From positions 1-15,801 of the forward strand of contig JBGTKH010000446.1 of NCBI GenBank assembly GCA_041744735.1: a stretch of 15,801 bases of DNA, in the 5' to 3' direction. This stretch comes from JBGTKH01 sp041744735. GTDB taxonomy: Bacteria; Planctomycetota; Planctomycetia; Pirellulales; Pirellulaceae. This document shows, one piece after another, positions 13,475 through 15,801 of this stretch; the first letter of the stretch is position 1, and each line of letters begins with the position of its first letter. The position numbers and the translations under genes are program-made. The notes under the pieces are model-generated. The model ran no database searches and was not told the DNA's origin. It saw nothing but the letters and a program-made list of their open reading frames with translations.

Positions 13475-15424
13475 CTAATCGTGCTTGTAATAGAGAAACC
13501 CATCCTCCGCGCCCACGACGAGATTTGGCTTTCCGTTTCGGTCCCAGTCAACCGCGGTGGGACTTGTGGTGTGCGCGGCGATGCGGCGCGTGTCGAGCGG
13601 GCCGGCGTCCTGGAATACGTACTTGCCGGAACCGTCGGTGATGTTGCGTAGGAAGTTGACGTTCGTGCTGCTGTTGACCAGCAGATCCAGCCTCCCGTCA
13701 CCGTCCCAATCGACAATGCACAGTTTGCGGCGGCCGCTGGCGCCGGCCTCGCCGATGTTTAGCCGCATCAGGCCGCTGTCTTTGATCTGCGGATCGTGTC
13801 GCGAGTTGAACGCCGAGGGACCATGCGACTCGAAGATTCGTTGGCCGGGCAACAGCATCAGTTCGCCGTCGCGACGCGTGCGCTCGAAGAACGACAGGTA
13901 ACCCTCGTAATCGAGCATCACTAAATCAGTCAATCCGTCTTTGTTCCAGTCGATCGCAAGCGGCGTGGTCCGCCATTGTGTGGCCAGTTCGCGCGGCGCC
14001 GGGTCCCACCAATTCCACGCCGGTTTTGGCGGCTGGCCGGGCCAAACGACCTCGATCGGTTGAGCTGCCGTCAGTTGCGGCACGGTGCGCGTGCCGACGT
14101 TGCGATACCAAACGACCTTGCCCCAGATCGAATTCACCACCAAATCCGGCAAGCCGTCGTGGTCCCAGTCGGCGACTGAAAGCGTCGTGTAGCCCCACTT
14201 CTTTTCACAAGGCCCTTGGATCGAACCGTTGGGGCCGGCCATGATGCGGATGACTTCGCCGTCAGTGGCCAACAACTTCGGCGCGGACCATTTTGGCGTG
14301 ACATTCTTTGAAGGTGACAGATTCTCGAAGTAGCCGATGTAACCGGCCGAGTTGCCGCAGAGCAGATCTTCGTCGCCGTCGCTGTCCCAATCGAAACTGA
14401 CGGGCGTGGCCAGCGCGCCGAATTTCACTTCGTCCGCCTGTTGTTGGAAGTAACGCGGCGGCAAGAGTTGCGGCAGGCCATCGATAACCTTGCCCGTGTG
14501 TTCGACCAGCGCGACTCGGCCGTCTTCATCGCCGACAATCAAATCCATGTCGCCGTCGCGGTCCCAATCGATGGCCACGGGCGTGATCATGCACAAGTCC
14601 ATATGAATCGGCAGGCGACGCCCCTCGGCATATCGCGGCGCGGTTCGCGTGCCGACGTTCTGAAAATACGTGAAGCCGTCGATGAACTCGCCGCACAAGA
14701 TGTCCAAGTCGCCGTCGCTGTCGAAGTCCGCCAGATTCGGCGACGGCATGCCGAACACGTCGATCGGCCAGCCACCCGCTTCGATCTTCACCGGGTCGGC
14801 AAACGTCGGATCGCTGGTCGCCGTGTTCCGCAGCAAGTACACGTAGCCGTGCAGCGCGCCGCGCGTCCAATGGCCTTGCTTGTCGAAGGCGTTGTCCCAG
14901 CCGTACTCGGTCCAGTCGCCGATGCCCACGATCAAATCCAGCCGCCCATCGCCGTCGTAGTCCGCGTATCGCCATTGATTCGCGCGGATGCGGCCATTGT
15001 GGAATTGCGCAGCGACCGGCAATTTCACTTCGTCGTCCAATTGCCGTTTCAAAAAATCGCGGTACTCAACGCCCGGAGCCAGCACGCGCGGCTGGCGGTC
15101 GATGTATGACACTTGCACGTTTTTCGGGCCCGCCGAGATTCGCACGGCCGGCTTGAACACCGGCATCTTCGCATCGCCGCCGGGATTCTCAAAGAAATAC
15201 GTTCCGTTGTACGGCACGTCGGGACAAGCCACGACCAAATCCAAATCGCCGTCGCCGTCGTAATCCATCGGCAGCGGCCACGCCCACAGCCCGACTCCCA
15301 AATCAACAACCAGCCCCGGGTGGTTGTACTTCAGCCGCTGTAACTCGCCCGAGTTTCCAGTCGCGACAAGACTCACCGGTAGCAAGAACAAGCTTAAGAG
15401 GCAACACGTGCGAAGATGATTCAA
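13475..15424 (-). CDS. Secreted FG-GAP / VCBS repeat protein
   Basis: About 649 residues. The N-terminus (NHLRTCCLLSLFLLPVSLVA) is a signal peptide, so it is exported. At least nine FG-GAP/VCBS-type repeats follow, each with an Asp-rich calcium loop: DYDGDGDLDL, DYDGDGRLDL, DFDSDGDLDI, DWDRDGDMDL, DWDSDGDEDL, DWDHDGLPDL, DWNKDGLTDL, DWDGDGRLDL and a degenerate DWDRNGKPNL. They should fold as a beta-propeller for ligand or polysaccharide binding; no catalytic domain is visible. There is no ATG start. I use the TTG at 15424, which opens directly on the signal peptide; the upstream TTG at 15463 is also possible. The stop codon overlaps the ribosome site of the DUF1338 gene, so the two form an operon. 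Confidence 0.85.
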   Translation of the reverse strand: MNHLRTCCLLSLFLLPVSLVATGNSGELQRLKYNHPGLVVDLGVGLWAWPLPMDYDGDGDLDLVVACPDVPYNGTYFFENPGGDAKMPVFKPAVRISAGPKNVQVSYIDRQPRVLAPGVEYRDFLKRQLDDEVKLPVAAQFHNGRIRANQWRYADYDGDGRLDLIVGIGDWTEYGWDNAFDKQGHWTRGALHGYVYLLRNTATSDPTFADPVKIEAGGWPIDVFGMPSPNLADFDSDGDLDILCGEFIDGFTYFQNVGTRTAPRYAEGRRLPIHMDLCMITPVAIDWDRDGDMDLIVGDEDGRVALVEHTGKVIDGLPQLLPPRYFQQQADEVKFGALATPVSFDWDSDGDEDLLCGNSAGYIGYFENLSPSKNVTPKWSAPKLLATDGEVIRIMAGPNGSIQGPCEKKWGYTTLSVADWDHDGLPDLVVNSIWGKVVWYRNVGTRTVPQLTAAQPIEVVWPGQPPKPAWNWWDPAPRELATQWRTTPLAIDWNKDGLTDLVMLDYEGYLSFFERTRRDGELMLLPGQRIFESHGPSAFNSRHDPQIKDSGLMRLNIGEAGASGRRKLCIVDWDGDGRLDLLVNSSTNVNFLRNITDGSGKYVFQDAGPLDTRRIAAHTTSPTAVDWDRNGKPNLVVGAEDGFLYYKHD

Positions 15425-15577
15425 GGTTTGGTCTCTGAGTGGAAATCTATATGGATTGCCCAAACGCTCGACGCAGTTTCGACATTATCCGCAGGTTGAT
15501 CTCGGTCGTCAATCAGCCGGACTTGGCCTCGCAGTGAGATCTCTTGTCGATGTGAGAAAATTGAGTAGTCTTCTGTA

Positions 15578-15801
15578 ATGAGCCAAAGCCTGCGAGTTCT
15601 GGAACTGTTCTGCGGTATCGGCGGTTGCTCGGCGGCATTGGGAGCGGCCGCTGACGTCGCAGCCGCCATCGACATCAACCAAAGGGCGTTGAGCGTTTAC
15701 ACTCGCAACTTCAGGCACGCGCCGACGGCTCGCGAAATTGCGTCGATCCCGGCAGCGATCTTTCGCCAGTGGGACGCGGACCTGTGGTGGCTGTCGCCGC
15801 C
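15578..15801 (+). CDS. DNA (cytosine-5) methyltransferase, N-terminal part (truncated by window edge)
   Basis: 74 codons are visible from the ATG at 15578. VLELFCGIGGCSAAL is motif I, the AdoMet-binding loop. AAIDINQRALSVYTRNF is motif II, with the acidic residue that binds the AdoMet ribose. The sequence ends at DLWWLSPP, where motif IV (PPC, catalytic cysteine) should continue beyond the edge. It transfers a methyl group to C5 of cytosine. Whether it is part of a restriction system or an orphan cannot be seen. It is divergent from the FG-GAP gene; the 153-base gap holds no obvious strong promoter or ribosome site. Confidence 0.88.
   Translation, partial: MSQSLRVLELFCGIGGCSAALGAAADVAAAIDINQRALSVYTRNFRHAPTAREIASIPAAIFRQWDADLWWLSP

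Noticed and set aside
14441..15109. 222-codon plus-strand frame opposite the FG-GAP gene
   Set aside because: Repeats of VAVAV-type segments are the complement of the Asp-rich calcium loops, not an independent gene.

Overview
The window looks like chromosomal DNA of a planctomycete, probably of the Pirellulales type. The reasons are high GC, genes typical of that group (a DUF4058 protein, a long FG-GAP/VCBS repeat protein, a DUF1338 protein, a split thiamine-diphosphate decarboxylase), and many intergenic GTAG-footed hairpin pairs. No database search was possible. All names rest on motifs and family memory, and the taxonomic placement is inference.

Layout. Positions 1-157 hold the 3' end of an unrecognised gene. 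A DUF4058 protein (218-946, +) follows. Dihydroorotase pyrC (1098-2426, -) and a TIM-barrel sugar isomerase/epimerase-like protein (2690-3685, -) come next, separated and bordered by REP-like inverted hairpin pairs. A secreted protein of unknown function (3888-4925, +) has a good extended -10 upstream. Two adjacent genes (4987-5481 and 5549-6172, +) encode the alpha-like and beta-like halves of a sulfopyruvate/phosphonopyruvate-decarboxylase-type enzyme. The start codon of the first lies inside a perfect 22-bp inverted repeat.

From about 6.2 to 12.05 kb is an accessory, defence-like block. In order it holds a decayed TIR fragment, an antitoxin/RelE-type toxin pair, and a 1084-residue protein whose gene begins six bases after the toxin stop. 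That protein reads TIR - six WD40 blades - ROC-like GTPase - COR-like region - zinc-ribbon-like cysteines - DUF4365 (PD-(D/E)XK-like). After it come a hicAB module on the other strand, a DUF2283-like gene and an unknown 219-residue gene. The block is bracketed by direct repeats: the 3' end of the decarboxylase beta gene (6065-6139) reappears as a degenerate relic at 11974-12048. This resembles island integration into a gene 3' end, or the remains of a gene duplication.

Beyond the block, on the minus strand, are an orphan antitoxin-like gene, a DUF1338 (2-oxoadipate dioxygenase/decarboxylase family) gene carrying an in-frame REP/MITE-like insertion, and a secreted FG-GAP repeat protein that is translationally close-coupled to it. 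The window ends inside a C5-cytosine DNA methyltransferase gene on the plus strand.

The most interesting system is the toxin-antitoxin-linked TIR/WD40/GTPase/DUF4365 protein. Its architecture suggests a sensor (WD40), a nucleotide switch (GTPase) and two possible effectors (a TIR NADase and a nuclease-like domain). Its WD40 portion has clearly lower GC than the domains on both sides, which suggests the sensor was swapped in by recombination.
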